Positions 22,890 through 36,459 of a DNA stretch of 64,000 nucleotides are shown in pieces. Every line of letters starts with the position of its first letter. Position 1 is the stretch's first letter. The position numbers and the translations under genes were made by a program. The DNA comes from Reticulitermes lucifugus. Lineage: Eukaryota; Arthropoda; Insecta; Blattodea; Rhinotermitidae. The notes below the pieces were generated by a model that worked only from the letters and a program-made list of their open reading frames with translations, ran no database searches and was not told where the DNA came from. Location of the stretch: contig JAKCWW010000455.1 in the NCBI GenBank assembly GCA_026260175.1, positions 7,410 through 71,409 on the forward strand, read 5' to 3'.

Positions 22890-23300
22890 CATCTTTTATG
22901 CGCCGCATTTTAAAGTCACCTGTGGCCTGCCTGGCTTCACCATATTTTTCACGTTATCTCATAAATGGTAGGAATTTCGGAAAAAAAATCTTTGTTGAAA
23001 AGAGGATATGTGTTTTAATTTTCTCTGTAAATTTATCTGAAATATTTCTTATTCCAAGAAGAAATCAGCGAGATATTATCGTGCGTGTACATAGGTCATC
23101 ATGTAAAGTAACCGTTACTTTTGTCAGATGTGAATGACACTTGATTTTTCTGAACATATTTTCGAAAAATTTCCAATATCAAATTTCATGAAGATCAGTC
23201 TAGTGGAAGTCGAATTGTTCTATATGGACAGACAGACAGACCGATGGATAGACATGACAAAACGAATAGTCGCTTTTCGCAAATTTGCGAAGGCGCTTAA
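22890..23300 (+). repeat. Widespread arthropod repeat of unknown class, copy 1
   Basis: A plus-strand frame spans 22715-23137. Its second half carries RYLINGRNFGKK, ICVLIFSVNLSEIFLI, RRNQRDIIVRVHRSSCK and VTFVRCE. The next frame, at 23134-23433, continues with ISNFMKISLVEVELFYMD, an RQTD run, and MTKRIVAFRKFAKALK. I remember near-identical translated strings from many unrelated insect assemblies, which marks it as an interspersed repeat more than a gene; I cannot name the family. At the DNA level the end has GACAGACAGACAGACC followed by GTCGCTTTTCGCAAATTTGC. A diverged second copy lies at 48560-48775. It directly follows the pogo-like relic, but a link is not proven. Confidence 0.6.
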
Positions 23301-23433
23301 ACCTACTATCATTTACGCCGTATTATCATTGTTGTGTAGGAGTTATTTGTTACATCACTTTGTAATAAGAGGAGGTCAGTCACCTTCGGACACACCACAT
23401 TTTGTTTGCTATAAACAAGAATCAAATTGCTAA

Positions 23434-26400
23434 TGTTCTGACTTGTTCATCAACGGTAGACTCCTTTTGAAAATATAATTTACAAAGTAGTACAATCACG
23501 TAATTTTTTGACAGTATTCTGTTGCAAAATAACAGTTGTTTTTAAACTCGAGATTTCAATGAATATTAGTAATATTTTTTCGCAAAAATTTTGGCGTTCG
23601 TTTAACTCCCTTTTGGCTCCATACACTGGGTTTATATATGTTAGTGTTGACCTGATTAATGATGTGTAACTTGTTAAAACCAGAAGAATGTTGATGGTGG
23701 TGGGTGGGAATTTTTAACGATTTTGAAGAGCTTTCTGAATCTATAGTGAGCTTTAGCGGTGATATAATAATACAGAAACTGTAGCACGTTTCTAGTAGAG
23801 GATGACTGAAAGGTATTTGATCTGATTTGTCCAATTAATATGTTTAAACAAAATATTAATTTAGAGCAGTTCAATGAATTATTTATTTCGCCGTTTGAAA
23901 AGTAATGTTTTATGTAGAGACATCCCGTTTTGATAGGTAATATCAGGTAAACAAAAGAGACAGACCTTCGAACACAATTATAATTTTTTGACAACGTTTA
24001 TCGCCAAACTACGTGCTACATGTTTCGGTTTGTAAATGCCGTAATCAGACACCAATCACATAAATACCTAAGGCAGAAACATGCTTTCAGTACTAGTTGT
24101 TAGATAAACGTAATTGAAATCTCAATTTTACCATGCATTCGATATCAAGTTTATAGCTTTTATTCTTATTCTTAGTTGAAAGAGTGAATACAATTTTTAG
24201 TTATATTAAAAAACGTAACAAAATTACAAATATGATTGAAAGAGGTACTACTTCTCTAAACGTTGTTTAAACGTTTTTGTTTTAGAACTTGGAAATCCAA
24301 GTTTTACATAAACATATGGCATATAGTTTGACGATAAACACGGTAAAATAACTATAGTTGTAATTGATGGTCTCTCTCTCTCTTGTTTTACCTGAAAATA
24401 ATTTTATTGAATATTTATTGACCAAGGTCTTAATTCTCCATTTTCCTAAGAAGCATTCATTAAGTTATGACGTAATTTAACTTTCTCATACCAATTTTTG
24501 CACTATCTGAAAACCCGTTTTTTTATCATCAGCAGACATCAAAACCGCAATTTTTTTCGTTATGTATGGTTGATATGCTTTTTTACGTAGATATTAAGCA
24601 GTGTGGGACTTAACAGGCTGCCATAAGAATTCTTGCCAGGATGCAACGTACGTACAAACACTTTGACCTATGATGACTTAAGCAACACGCGATGAATCAT
24701 ACAGTGGTACTGAGATATCGCTTTACGTACCCTTAACTCCAGCACTAAATGGAGATGATTTCTCATATTCACGTTCCGATCGCTATATTCTCGGAGAGGG
24801 AAATAACTTTATCGAAAGAACAGGAGGCTTGGTGGGCCCCAGGGCCAGTTTGGACGCATGGCGAACAAATATATTTCTTGTCCGGGCGGAAGTTGGACTT
24901 CGAATAAAGAGTCAAATCTCTTTCAGTGTCAGCTATTTACAGACTGCTGTTTGTAAGTTTATGAAAGATAAACAGTCTCAGCTGGACCCTCTACTTTTTA
25001 TAGCGTGCTGTATTTGAAGATTGCTTTATAGGAGACCAGTAGTCTCCCTACACTACGCTTTATTCCCAACTTTGGTCGAGTTTCTTCTACAAAATGGCCC
25101 AAGAATTATACGCTTAGATTGGCGGAGGGAGTGGAGATGCTTTGTTCTTTTTCTTCCCCCCCCCCTTTAACAGAGGGTGCTGAGAGCGAGTGTTGGCAGA
25201 AACTTACAATCCACGGTTCAATATTAGTGGCCTACGACCACCGAAACCACTCCTAGTCCCCAACCCAATCCAACCTTTCCAAATTTCTCATTTTTCTCTC
25301 ATGGCCTCTGCTTCAGAACATTATAATTATAAATTATAAATTTGTGTACTCCGCCATCTTAACTGTTTAAATTTAAAGATCTATGTGTGCTGGTATTCCA
25401 TGTTAAGCGTAATTTGATAACGGTAAAGTAATTTATGATTGAGAGCTACAAGAACGGTAATGTATCTTTAGCTTTTACGATTGTTTACGGCTTATCACTG
25501 TGTTAAAGACTGGGAGTTTATGTGTTTCTCTATTACGTTTCTAACCAAATTGACACAATGTTTTTCACTTACTACGTACTTGATATTACTAGATTAGACC
25601 TATTTATTTACACATTACTTTCCGTCAATAATACAAATAAGATGTTCGTGTAAAATAGGGTTAAACTAGTTCGATTTAATGTAAGGCTTTAATTCCTGTG
25701 TTGTGACATATATTTGTCAGGTATGTAGGGCCTAGTCCTTGTTTCAATACAATTTTTTTTAATTCAGAATTCTCGTATGGCAAACGCGTGAAACTATGTT
25801 TAGCTTCTGGATACGCTTTGAAATATAGGAGTGTAATACAACATGAATCCATAGCCATACTTATTTTAGAAATTAATTGCCTTGTATGTGAGAAAATATT
25901 TGGTAATATATCTAAGAAATGTGTTGTTGAGAAAATATAGTTGGAGCGCATATGCAGAAACTTATCACTAAGATCTGCAGTTACATGCAATTATTTTTTT
26001 CGCCTTTATATAAAGGCAAATGACGCGATAATTCCTTACGGATCTTTCTGCATTATTGAAAAAAAAATGAATTAATAATGTGAATCAGCACTTCGAAATA
26101 TTCTCCATCAGTGCCCGTTCAATTATGCACTTAGTACAAATCGGACGTTCCTTTATTTAAAGATCTTACAACTTCATTGTGTGTGTGTTCCCTTTCATTC
26201 GCTCTGTAGATATTGTAATGCATGGGCTTTACTCCGAATTAACTTTCTCTTCTTGTCGTAGTTGCTAGAAAGACAGTGACTCTTTCAACAGACATCCTCA
26301 GGCTACACAAACTCTAGTTCCATCTAATTTGTTATTCCTCTTACAGCTGCCTTGAGTCGTGCGGTTTCTGGTTGTGTCACTTATAATGGGATTCCATATT

Positions 26401-29400
26401 GTGTTCTTTTCATATACATCGTGAAACTTCTTTTCCATTTATAGTTATATAAGAGAATTTTAAAGTAACTTTAGTATATTAGGACATAATGGCAAAGTTG
26501 GTTATAGTTTGGTCCTTGACAAAATGAACTTTTACTCTGCCTGTTAAAATGCTTCTTTCACATTTGTGAATTAAGAATTTTAATTTTTACTACCTGTACG
26601 TGTTAACTCAAAACAGGTAGATCTGTTGATTTAATTGGTACATTGTACTATATATCTGTTCGGGGTCACGTAGCTTTAGTTAGAAATTGAAAAATCTAAA
26701 ATCCACTGCTCAGCTGTCATTTAAATGACCTTATAGACCTAGGAAAGGATACTAATCAAAGACATTATGAGAAACTTGGCTCAACCACATATGTTAACAG
26801 ACGAGTGTATCCACAGGTCTACCTCAAGAATTGCTTGTATTTTTGACGTTGCACGTGATGTCTTTTTGTAACTCTGCCACATGTAATTATTTCATATCAG
26901 TACCAAGCTAGACAAGCAAATTCAAGACGTCCTTAATTAAGGGTCACTCAGGCAGCGATGAGCAAACGCTTTGATCTTTTACCACATTAACTAACTAGCT
27001 AAGCGAATCCAGCAATTATTTTAAGGAACAACTACTTTTCAAAGCTAGAGAGGTGTATGCAGGTTAAATTTGGTTTTGTTTCTTCAATATTGATCATTTT
27101 TACTAGTATCTTTCAAGTACTGAACAGTAACTAGCTATTTTTCCCAGTCTTATTTTCTCTTCCGCCTAAGGAAATGAAGGGGACATAATATTTTATGTGT
27201 AGTAAGGTTACTTTTGGTAAAAGATGGTGATGCGAAACTTAATTTCTTCACGGGAAACTGTCATTACTGCCTTTATGTCATAAAGTTCTGTTTATTTATC
27301 GAAATATTTTCGATACAGATACAATTTATTCTGTTAGAATACCTATATTAATAACTAATCAGTTTAAAGCAACATCACTTTATCACATTTGCCTAGAGAA
27401 TAAGAAGCACCAGGAAATCCTTTCACGATGGTGGTTCCTTGTCAGGTTTTGAATATCCTGTTCCAAAATCCCAATATTTTCGTTATTGCTGCCCTAGTCC
27501 TTGTCAGCGCTAGTAAGAAACAATCAATGCTGATTCGACGTCACCAATCACGAATCCAACCAGGTTCCTTCCGCCTTAATTTGCAGCGGAATAGATACAG
27601 TGTAATAGTACAGCGGACATTTCAAAAGTAGTTGTAATTATTTTAACAGAGGCGCATTGCAAAAAGATGGGTAGCAAAAGGGTGTCTGTATTAGGTTGAG
27701 TAAATTATGGCAGCGACGGTAAAATGATTTTATGTGTGTGTTTCGCTTATCACGATAATCGAGGGCACATAAGCCAGTTTTTCAAGTGATCTGCTCCGAG
27801 TGGTTTTTCCGACTGAAATTCTATACTATATATCCTGTTAATTCTCCTCTCCTGTAAGCACGCCTGTGACATCCTTCTTGATCTGATGATCGTCTGAACA
27901 CAAATTGTAATGGATGCAATTATAAGATACGTATGACGCAGACAGAAGAAAACTTTTACAGACTTGTATCCATGAAACCAATAATAAATTTTGAAGTAGA
28001 GCTGTCGTATTAGCGTTACAATTCTGAATAAATTCTGAAGTATAATTGTATAGTCTTAAACTTTATACGTATTCAGAGCATCCACATTCTTCTCTGCACC
28101 TTAAGAGGCTCCTTGGTTTGTATTTATCTTAGACGTATTAGTTCAAGCAATTCACCGACATTCACAGCAGGCCTAAATACTCTATCTCTCTCACTGTAGG
28201 TCTACTTGAGCATAAACCGCTAATTAGTGCGCTACTGTCTATTGTAATTTGCCTGAACCTAACAGCCCCAGACGCATTTACATACCGAAGATAATGTGCT
28301 GCCAGTCTGGATACCTGGCTCTATACAAACACTATAAAGCCATAGCAGAATCAATCAAACTAGTCGCTGTAGCGTAGCAGTTAACTGTAAATTTCCACAG
28401 ATTGGTGCAGAAACAATATTGGTTCCATAAGCCATTTATATACAGCGACTGAATCTGAAATTATTAGCAACGCTGCTTCAAATAACTGAGGTATTCGAAC
28501 ACTGTAGTGACATGGTAAAAAATTATCGTAGAAAATTTGTTAATATGGTCAGACAGCGAAAAGCCAAAAAAAAATTAATTAATTCTGAAGAGACTGTTCC
28601 CCTGTCCTGATAGCAGAACTTTGTATAACGAATGCAAATTAACAGAATGTTGCTGCTTTGATTTGTTCGATATTCACCCGAAAACCATTTAATGTAAGGC
28701 TAGTTATAAGCTGAAAGGTTCACTGAAATATTTGTACACATATTTAATATATGACAGCTATTAGTATCATTGAAGTAAGAAGCTACATTATGTGGTAAAA
28801 CTTTATTTGCTCATACTCCTTTGCAGGTGGTAATATATGTATAATGATTTTAAAAAAGTGTATATTTGCTGAACATAATAATTTGGCATTTTTATTTTAG
28901 TGTCAAAATATTCATTCAGAGCAAGGGTTATTATTTATTTTCCGGAATAAATTTGTTTTGTTTCTCAGTAGGGCAGTGTATACCTAGTAGCTGAAATTTC
29001 ACACAATTAATAAGTAATATTAAAAATGTAGGTTTATGGCTTTCATGAGAGAGATTTAGCAAGACGATTGGAATCGCATCCTGGAACTGTAGCGCAATAC
29101 TTGCATAAAGTTGTAGAAACCGTTATTTCTGTATGCAGTAGCAAGTAGAAGAGAGTACGGTTTATGTTACCTGTGGTTGTTCTTTTATAGGTCCAAAGTG
29201 GGAAACAGGAAGGGGAGAGAAACAAAACTGAGAAAAAATTTACATTTCTATGTACTCGTATATTATTTTACTGTGAAAGGAACTCATTTTTCAACCTTTC
29301 AATTGAAAACATGTCTCTGAATTTCCTTAATCCATTTAATCTGTTACTACGGAAACGAATTTATTTCTTGTATTTGGTAAACAGATTAAGTATATGAAAA

Positions 29401-31351
29401 AGGTCTAATTCTCCATTAAAGTACCATTAATGGATCCTTTGTTAGATACGCGGAGGCGGTAGGCAGGGATTACTGCAGACTGAGGCAGAACTGATATTGA
29501 GTCAATAGTGCAATGAGCCCACACTTTTGTGGGATTAAAGAATATAATTACAGTTCCATTGTAAGTATGTTTATCTTCCTGAATAAATTTCTTCTCGCTC
29601 AGCGTACTGGTTGACTAAATATGCAGAAAGACAGTGACCTGGACTATGTATAGAGTTCATGCAGCTATGACGTTTCTCATTTCTTGCATTGATTGATTTA
29701 ATACTGTTTTGTAGCTCATCTACTATAAATAACGGGATAAAATATGATCATTTCTGACAAACTAATAGTCGCTTAGCTAGTTAAGGAGTACCTCCAAATT
29801 TATGGATCTCAAAGTTTGAGTGCTGTAATTAAAACTCTAAGAAATTTATTTTAAATTTATTCTTCTAATTCTTACTAGATTTGTCAACACGTATTTTTCT
29901 TCAGGTCCTTTATTTTAAATTTTTTCTACATTCTCTATCTCCTGTTTCCTTATTACAGTTCCAGCATATAGTATTTTTCATTATGTAATGATATTTTCCT
30001 AGGCCCTGGGTAATATATGGTTCTCAGAGGAAAAAATTACCAATGTTGTAAATATAGTCAAGTTGCCGTCACGTTCACACTTCCGTAGAATGCCAACCAA
30101 CAGCACGACTAGGTCATGAATATCAGTCAGATTGCTTCTCGTGCGGCTGCCGCCGACTGCGTGGCATTGCGTGTTGTAAAGCGACATTTATTGTCAAAAT
30201 TACATTGGAAATAATGTTCACCAAACTCTCAGAATGTAAGTTATTTATCTTTAATTTCCATAAAAAGCAAATGTGTGACCTAACTAGGAGCTGAAGCGAA
30301 AGCGAAATTTATATATTTCTATGCAGCATGACTTGATTTTGTCACTTTCTCTTGGTTCCCCTTTGGGAAAGAATAGAAATAAGTATGCCATGTGCTTATT
30401 ATATGGTCACAAACTTGAAGAACACGTGAGATTAACAGCAGAGAATGACTTCATTGTTCTTCCCCTGTGAGCAATATGAAATAACGTATCTAACATTGTA
30501 AGTAACTTAAACTATTTTTCAACTCTGCACCAGTATCTCTTTTGTACCTCTTTAAAAAAAATTCTCAACTAATTTTCAAGTTAATATAATCTCCTTCTTG
30601 TTGATTTCAGGTTATAAACATGACATAAATCTTAGCAAAATTTTAAAATTTCCTGTATTAAATCTTCTTTTGTTTATTTTAAAGTAAATATCTTGAAAGG
30701 AAAGAATTATTTTTTCAGTCCTTCCCGCGATACATTGCGACAAAGGTTTCTGTTATTAAAAATAACAGATATGAATTTACATTGCGTTGCTAGTTTTAAT
30801 AACATGACATACAAATGTGTCTTAAAAATTCAGATTCTGTCTAATTCTATGTTGACAGACCCGGAAATGTAGAATTATTATTCAAGGCAGCAGGAGCCTG
30901 CACTCTTCAGTTAACTGCGGAATCAGTATCGACAAAGTCCGTATGTAATTGGGGTGTAAATTAAATCACCGTGTAGCATTAATGAAATTAAAAGAAAGCC
31001 AGATTAATAGCGATAAGTACTTTAAATACGTAGTACTGTGGCAAAAGTCCACCTGATGGGATCAAGCCGGCATGTTGCAGTTAGCCTACCTAAGGGCATA
31101 CTCATTTAAATTCCAAATGCACACACATGATAACGCGTTTTTACCTTCTCGGTAAAGGTAATTACTTCACTTTCACTGACATTTATAAAATAGAAACGAA
31201 TTGTACACTAATTTGGAAGCGAGAGAAATAAGAAAGAAATAGACCAGAATAATGGAGAAGCTAAATCTAAAGCTAAAGCTAAATCAACACCAAAGGTATA
31301 ACGAAAGCCGTCAGTTGCAAACCTAGGCAAGCAGCAAGTAATATCAGATAC
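23434..31351. other. Long unassigned AT-rich stretch
   Basis: No gene, tRNA or clear transposon is seen across almost 8 kb. Two overlapping minus-strand frames of 92 and 106 codons (23556-23994) have no motif. A run of ten C occurs at 25156-25165. Remaining frames are short and unrecognised. Confidence 0.45.
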
Positions 31352-31480
31352 CAAAGGTGGCGCTTCTAGTGCAGTAGTTATATGTCGTTGTTGGGGAGGG
31401 TGTGGGCACGAATCCTTTGTTGACCTGGTTTGTGATAGATTCAATTAGTTGTAGCCTTCCTCAGGTTTTTGGTGGTCCAG
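31352..31480 (+). mobile_element. Probable degraded tRNA-derived SINE
   Basis: A box A-like TAGTGCAGTAGT is at 31367-31378. A box B-like GGGCACGAATCC is at 31404-31415 (usual GGGTTCGAATCC), a normal tRNA-like spacing. A SINE-like pyrimidine/G body (TTCCTCAGGTTTTTGGTGGT) follows at about 31457. The match is weaker than for copies 1 and 2. The 78-codon minus-strand frame at 31208-31444 overlaps it and is probably spurious. Confidence 0.4.
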
Positions 31481-34400
31481 GAGACTTGAAAGTTTCTACT
31501 TTGGGACTGGGATGTGGAAAGCGACTTAACAAGGTGCTTTGAAAAAAAGGTCTCTTTCGACGAGAAGAATGTACAGTGTGTTCATTATTAGTAGCTGTAA
31601 GCGATTGTCAGCGTGATCAGGGGCTCGACATAGTTGTTTTCCGAAAGTATACACTTATGCCCTCTTTAAAAGGTTTCTTTCGTTTCGTCTTCCTATTTTC
31701 CACTTCAAAAGAAGTATTTCCGCTAAAAATAGTTGTAAATTGCTTGTAACATTCATCCAAGCTAAGTGGCATAAGTACAGCTTTAATAATCAACAAGTAA
31801 AAAAATGTCCGCAACAGCATAAGACTTTCGGCTCTTATGTTCTGTTATTGCCAGTAGGTCTACGTGTAACCGGGTGTAGATACTAACCACAGGAACACTG
31901 CTAACCTTGTAACAAAGGTAACAATGATAACCATGGGAACACGGTAATTTTCATAATACGGGTAAATAACAGTGGAAATAGTCGTACACTTTGCAAAAGA
32001 GGATATATCGTAACCACAGTAACCATCAACGTAAGTTGACTTTAGTGACAAAAACAGTCATATACATACATAAGTCTTCATGCAAAGTGTAGCTTCTGTT
32101 TGTGCGATTTAAACGAAAGTTTAAATGTGTTGACAAATTTTAACAAAAATTCTCATTATCAATTTTTGACTAAAATCCTTCCAATAAGAGCCGAGATTTT
32201 CCATCCGGAAAGACAGAAGGAAAATCGTGAAGACGCTAATGGTTATTTTTCGCAACCGCTTTGCAGAAACACCTAAGCGTCAATAAACATTCAATCTAGA
32301 AGGCTACCTAAAGCGTTATAGCTTTGGTACTTACTTTATATATGGTTCTGGCTTCTGTCTTTGCCGTTCCATATCCCACTGGAAGTAAATAATACAAAAA
32401 GCTTTACAACTCTAAGAGCGAATTCAGATGATGTGTGCCCTGTCGGGTTTGTTCCGATTCTTAACTACAAATTGGTATTATCTGGAGTACAAGGAATTGT
32501 GATGAACAGTTTGTCTAACGAAAGGCCACCTGATTGCTGACACTGTGTTCTGACCTTCCTGGAATGAACTGAGTCGCTGGTAAAGATAGATTACCTCAGG
32601 ACAAGGAAAACAGGGAATTAGTGAAAGGAACCTGTACCCCACAACAGAAGTGATCAATCTTATCTTGAGTCTTGCAGTGACAGACACAAAATTATCGTTT
32701 CAGCAAGTTAAACATCTCGGAGTTAAGCAACCGTTTGTTTCCCACAGCAGCGTAACGAATCCAGAGAAGTTATAAGTACGGAAAAAGGCCTGCTTGCAAA
32801 TCCCTTTTCATTTATTATCCAGAAGAATTACGAGACTAATATCATAAAACAATTTTAAATTTAATACTTTTATTGGAACGGTGCTAAAAGAATAAATTAA
32901 TGTATTGGTAGCCCTTGTTTTACGCTCTTTTTTGTGCCTTTTTATTTAACGCGCCTTGCTAATTTACACCACTTCTTAATTTATGCCATTTCATTTCATT
33001 TTCATTGGCTAGCTGCGCATTTGAATGCTGCCGAGAGTGTACTAAACTCACGGCACAGAGCAAACGTAGAAGCCTGTGCGCTCACTTCAAACTGCCTAAG
33101 TCACCGTGCGCTCTTCTTTTATTTCTGACCAATTGGTTTTTTCTTTGCCTTTATTTAACAATATTTTTTGTTCTCCCTACAAGCGACATGATGGCACTCC
33201 CAATCGAAGAAAAATAAAACTCACACGAAGAAGAATAATCGCAACAATACTCTTAAGAGTGGTAAACGTATGATGTATGGGTATTACATTGACTGAGTAT
33301 TAAAGCCAATGAGATTGAATTGGCACGTAATATTTAGAACAAAATTTGAAATTGAAGCAAGAACTGTGTGTGTGTTTATATGTGGATATTAATCATGGCG
33401 TCTCACACTGAACAATAATATTTACTGAATGTGACTGTAAACAGGATGCTCAGGAAAATATTTATAACTAAGAGGAAGCCTCTAACAAAATGCTTGAGAA
33501 AATTATAACTATTGGAACTTCTAACCATGTATTTTTCACCATATATTAAAATCGCGATCAAATCAATGAGGATTAGACGGAGGCAGGTAACATGTGTGAG
33601 AGACATGGGAAATTTGTTGACGATTTTAGTCAGAATATCTGCAGGAAAGACATCGGTTAGTAAAATATTGTAGATTTTCGGGTTATACTGTGATGCATTT
33701 TGGAAAGAAAGTTGCTTTCTTCTGGGCTAGATTCTTATGGATTAAGACAGCGAGAGTAAGGGGCTGTTATGAAGGTGTTAAAAAACTTTCGTTTCCCATA
33801 AGAGGCTGCAAAGTTCTTGTTTATTAGAGCGAAGATTAGGCAGCTTAATGAAGCTCTATTTTAGCATTCACATTTTCATTACATTGCCACAACAAATACC
33901 ATAAAAGTAACTAAAAACTTTCTTTCATAAAACCACAAATTTAGTAGACAGATCGTTCGATTTCAATATCCTTGTTCTGCAGCTTCGCTACAGTTACGAT
34001 CGTGGTTCGAAATCTATTCAAAACATACAGATAATGCAGCGGACACCAACATGTCACAATAATCACTTTATTTATTTAACTATGTGTGTAAATTAAAAGA
34101 CACCTTGCGTTACAATGACTCCGTGGATGAACGCAGAAAGGATTCAATAGAAAAGCCAGAAAAATTTTTCAGTGATATTCATTTAATGCTTGATTTCCAA
34201 GAGAGTAAGTTAAATAGATTTACAACGGGAATCCTCGAATACGCTGCATATCCGTTACTTGACTCAGTTATCGATGTTTATTAAAGAAAATACAGCGTAT
34301 TAAAAACAAATTACAGCACATAAATACTGTAAATGGGTTAAATAATTTGTTTTCACTGTTAATGCAGTAAATAAATTTTGTTGCTATTAGATAATTTATA

Positions 34401-35456
34401 AAGAGCTTCTTTAGAACTTGTCTCTACATTCAGTATTACACACCTAAGACTGACTGAGGCTGCATTTGAACCAGTATATTTAGAGTATTTAAAATACATA
34501 AAATTAGTCAACGATTGTTTTTAGATTAAGTTTATGGATTCCTTGCCTCATTCCTTTATTCACGTATCTCATTTTTGCTCCTAAATAATGTGCAATAAAA
34601 ATAATTCTTGAACGTTGATCCTAATTAAAAACACGATAAAAAGCGTAAGGGATCAAAATTATATTTATCATGTTCTTCGGAGATTGTTGTAAAAACCCAG
34701 TTACTACTTACGAATCTTGTCTATTCCTCTCATGTAAAAGACTGAAGTTTAAAACACGCAGGATTATGACAAGGTAAAAATAAAAGTACGCATCAATTAC
34801 GAGTCTCCTTTGTTAATTTAAATTTATCTTACGTGTCCCGGCCACACGAGTTTCGTAGTGTGAAACAAATTGCAAATCATATTTTAATATTGAATGTTGA
34901 ATGCCAACATATATCATACTTTCCTGTTTCATTGCTCAATCAGGAAATACGACTCATGTTATTATAATTATTATGACGAATTCATGTACGCAAAACCTTT
35001 CCCATAATAGTGGTATGAAAGGAAAATGTAGGAGAGTTTGAATAAACAAATAACATCCAAAGTTGATGTGTACTATGATGGGTCCCCTATGATAAGTATT
35101 TAACTAAGGGTACGGTGAGATAAAACAGATTAAATACGAGATTTTGATTTCCAGTTGGTTTAGATCGATAACAATTTGAATTTCATCTGAAGGGAAAGAC
35201 ATAGATATGGGGTGTTTAAAAATAAATTTCTGAAGAGAATATTTGTCCTTAAGGAAAGAGAATAAAGGAATAATGGATAATAAATAACGCATGTCTTCAT
35301 AATTCATGCTGTCACTAGGCATTACAGTGATCAAAATAAGGAGAAGTTATAAAACACTTTGCAGAGAAACACGAAGATAAAAGTTTATCTTGTGAGAGAG
35401 AGGTAAATTTTTAACGGTAAAATCATTCTTGCGCACACCATTAAGGCTTATAAAAA
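31481..35456. other. Unassigned AT-rich intergenic DNA
   Basis: No gene or repeat is recognised. Frames at 32934-33217 and 34084-34284 have no motif. Confidence 0.45.
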
Positions 35457-35695
35457 AGCGGACCTATTCCTGTACTCATTCTTCAACAGGCACTTGTTGA
35501 AGGTCGGTTGTCCGCTACAAGCTCCACCAGCTTTATCCCCGATAAATCTTCTCCGGTAACCTTTCAATAGGAGGGCAGAGCTGATCTGGAAGTTTAGAGA
35601 AAAGAAAATTACTTGCCCCTACAGGAAATCGAACCACGATCCCTCGGTCGTCCAGCCAGTAACCCAGTCACTACACCGACCGAGCTATCCCGCCT
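35457..35695 (-). mobile_element. tRNA-derived SINE (copy 2), well preserved
   Basis: On the minus strand the head is GGCGGGATAGCTCGGTCGG, with box A TAGCTCGGTCGG at 35676-35687 and box B GGTTCGATTTCC at 35624-35635. The spacing is that of a tRNA. A tRNA-unrelated body follows. At the 3' end there is a nested foldback: outer arms AGCGGAC (35457-35463) and GTCCGCT (35510-35516), inner arms TTCAACA (35482-35488) and TGTTGAA (35495-35501). The intact promoter boxes suggest a younger copy than the one at 1152. It is not a functional tRNA gene: the acceptor stem does not close at the tRNA length and sequence runs on past it. Confidence 0.85.
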
Positions 35696-36361
35696 ATTTC
35701 CAAGTTTAGTTCCAGAATTATAATTTTGTGAGGTTAAAGAAAGTGAGAGACAATGTAATTAGAGAGAAATCCAGGAACTGTCCAGAAGCGGTAAGATGTA
35801 TTACCACAGAGGGAATTTTACAGCCAACGCTTCATTTTTAATTATATTTAGCCCAAATAAAATGATACATTTACATTTTAACCAGAGGATAAACACTTTT
35901 GCAAATCTATAAACAAAAAGAATTTTTATATATCCATACCCAAACGTAAAACCTCCCTTCTCTACAGCGAAACCGACAAGCAATTTTCATATCGGATCTC
36001 TTGTTCTAATTTATTCTGCAAATTATTTTATGACTTGGTACTGACCTACACTATATTGAGTTTGGCCTCGAGATGGCATCTCGCTTCCTCATCTTCAGAC
36101 TAATTTAAACTCTGTGGGAAAGCAATTAACGATGTGCATATTTTGTTGTAGACCCCCGCAATATGCTTTACTCTCAGTTTTTCAGCTGACTTTAATTCTG
36201 TCTTATGCTTGCTTAAATAGATAGGCTGTTACCAAAACACTCTGTACCAGGATCCATTACAAAACAGACGCCTACTTCTGACTGTCTAATGTTTTTACAT
36301 CTTTTTATTGTGTACGTGGATTACTACTTCGGTTTTGTGCGGTGTCACTTTAATGTGATTC
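35696..36361. other. Intergenic DNA with a possible decayed hammerhead-like motif
   Basis: On the minus strand at about 36048-36102 lies CTGAAGATGAGG, a perfect CGAGAT/ATCTCG hairpin, then GGCCAAACTC. This recalls a hammerhead core (CTGANGA, stem, GAAAC) with the GAAA box altered. It points opposite to unit B at 36363. Nothing else is recognised. Confidence 0.35.
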
Positions 36362-36459
36362 CCTGATGATGATTCCATAGGGGATCGAAACATGTAGCTG
36401 TGTTCAACGTGATATTATAATATAAAATAACTGGGAAAAATATAGTGCATTTTGTTGGA
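36362..36459 (+). ncRNA. Hammerhead-ribozyme-like unit B (core plus tail)
   Basis: CTGATGA is at 36363-36369, followed by an unpaired T. Stem II is 6 bp, GATTCC (36371-36376) with GGGATC (36381-36386), closed by an ATAG loop. GAAAC is at 36387-36391, then ATGTA with a minimal AC/GT stem III. The tail TGCATTTTGTTGGA is at 36446-36459. Stem I does not pair well here, so this copy is probably inactive even though its core and stem II are intact. Confidence 0.6.

Noticed and set aside
23556-23994. Two overlapping minus-strand frames of 92 and 106 codons
   Set aside because: They overlap each other in different frames, have AT-driven composition and no motif; not supported as genes.
24510-24545. 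TCATCAG as a minus-strand hammerhead box
   Set aside because: No GAAAC-type partner and no stems at the needed spacing.
27885-27905. CTGATGATCGTCTGAACA as a hammerhead core
   Set aside because: The GAAA box is missing and no stem II forms.
28360-28390. Box A-like TAGCGTAGCAGT
   Set aside because: No box B at tRNA-like distance.
32709-32735. Resemblance to the 5S rRNA GAAGTTAAGCAAC segment
   Set aside because: Only GAGTTAAGCAAC matches; no flanking 5S sequence or promoter elements follow.
35624-35695. A functional tRNA gene
   Set aside because: Box A and box B are present, but the acceptor stem does not close and the sequence continues into a SINE body.
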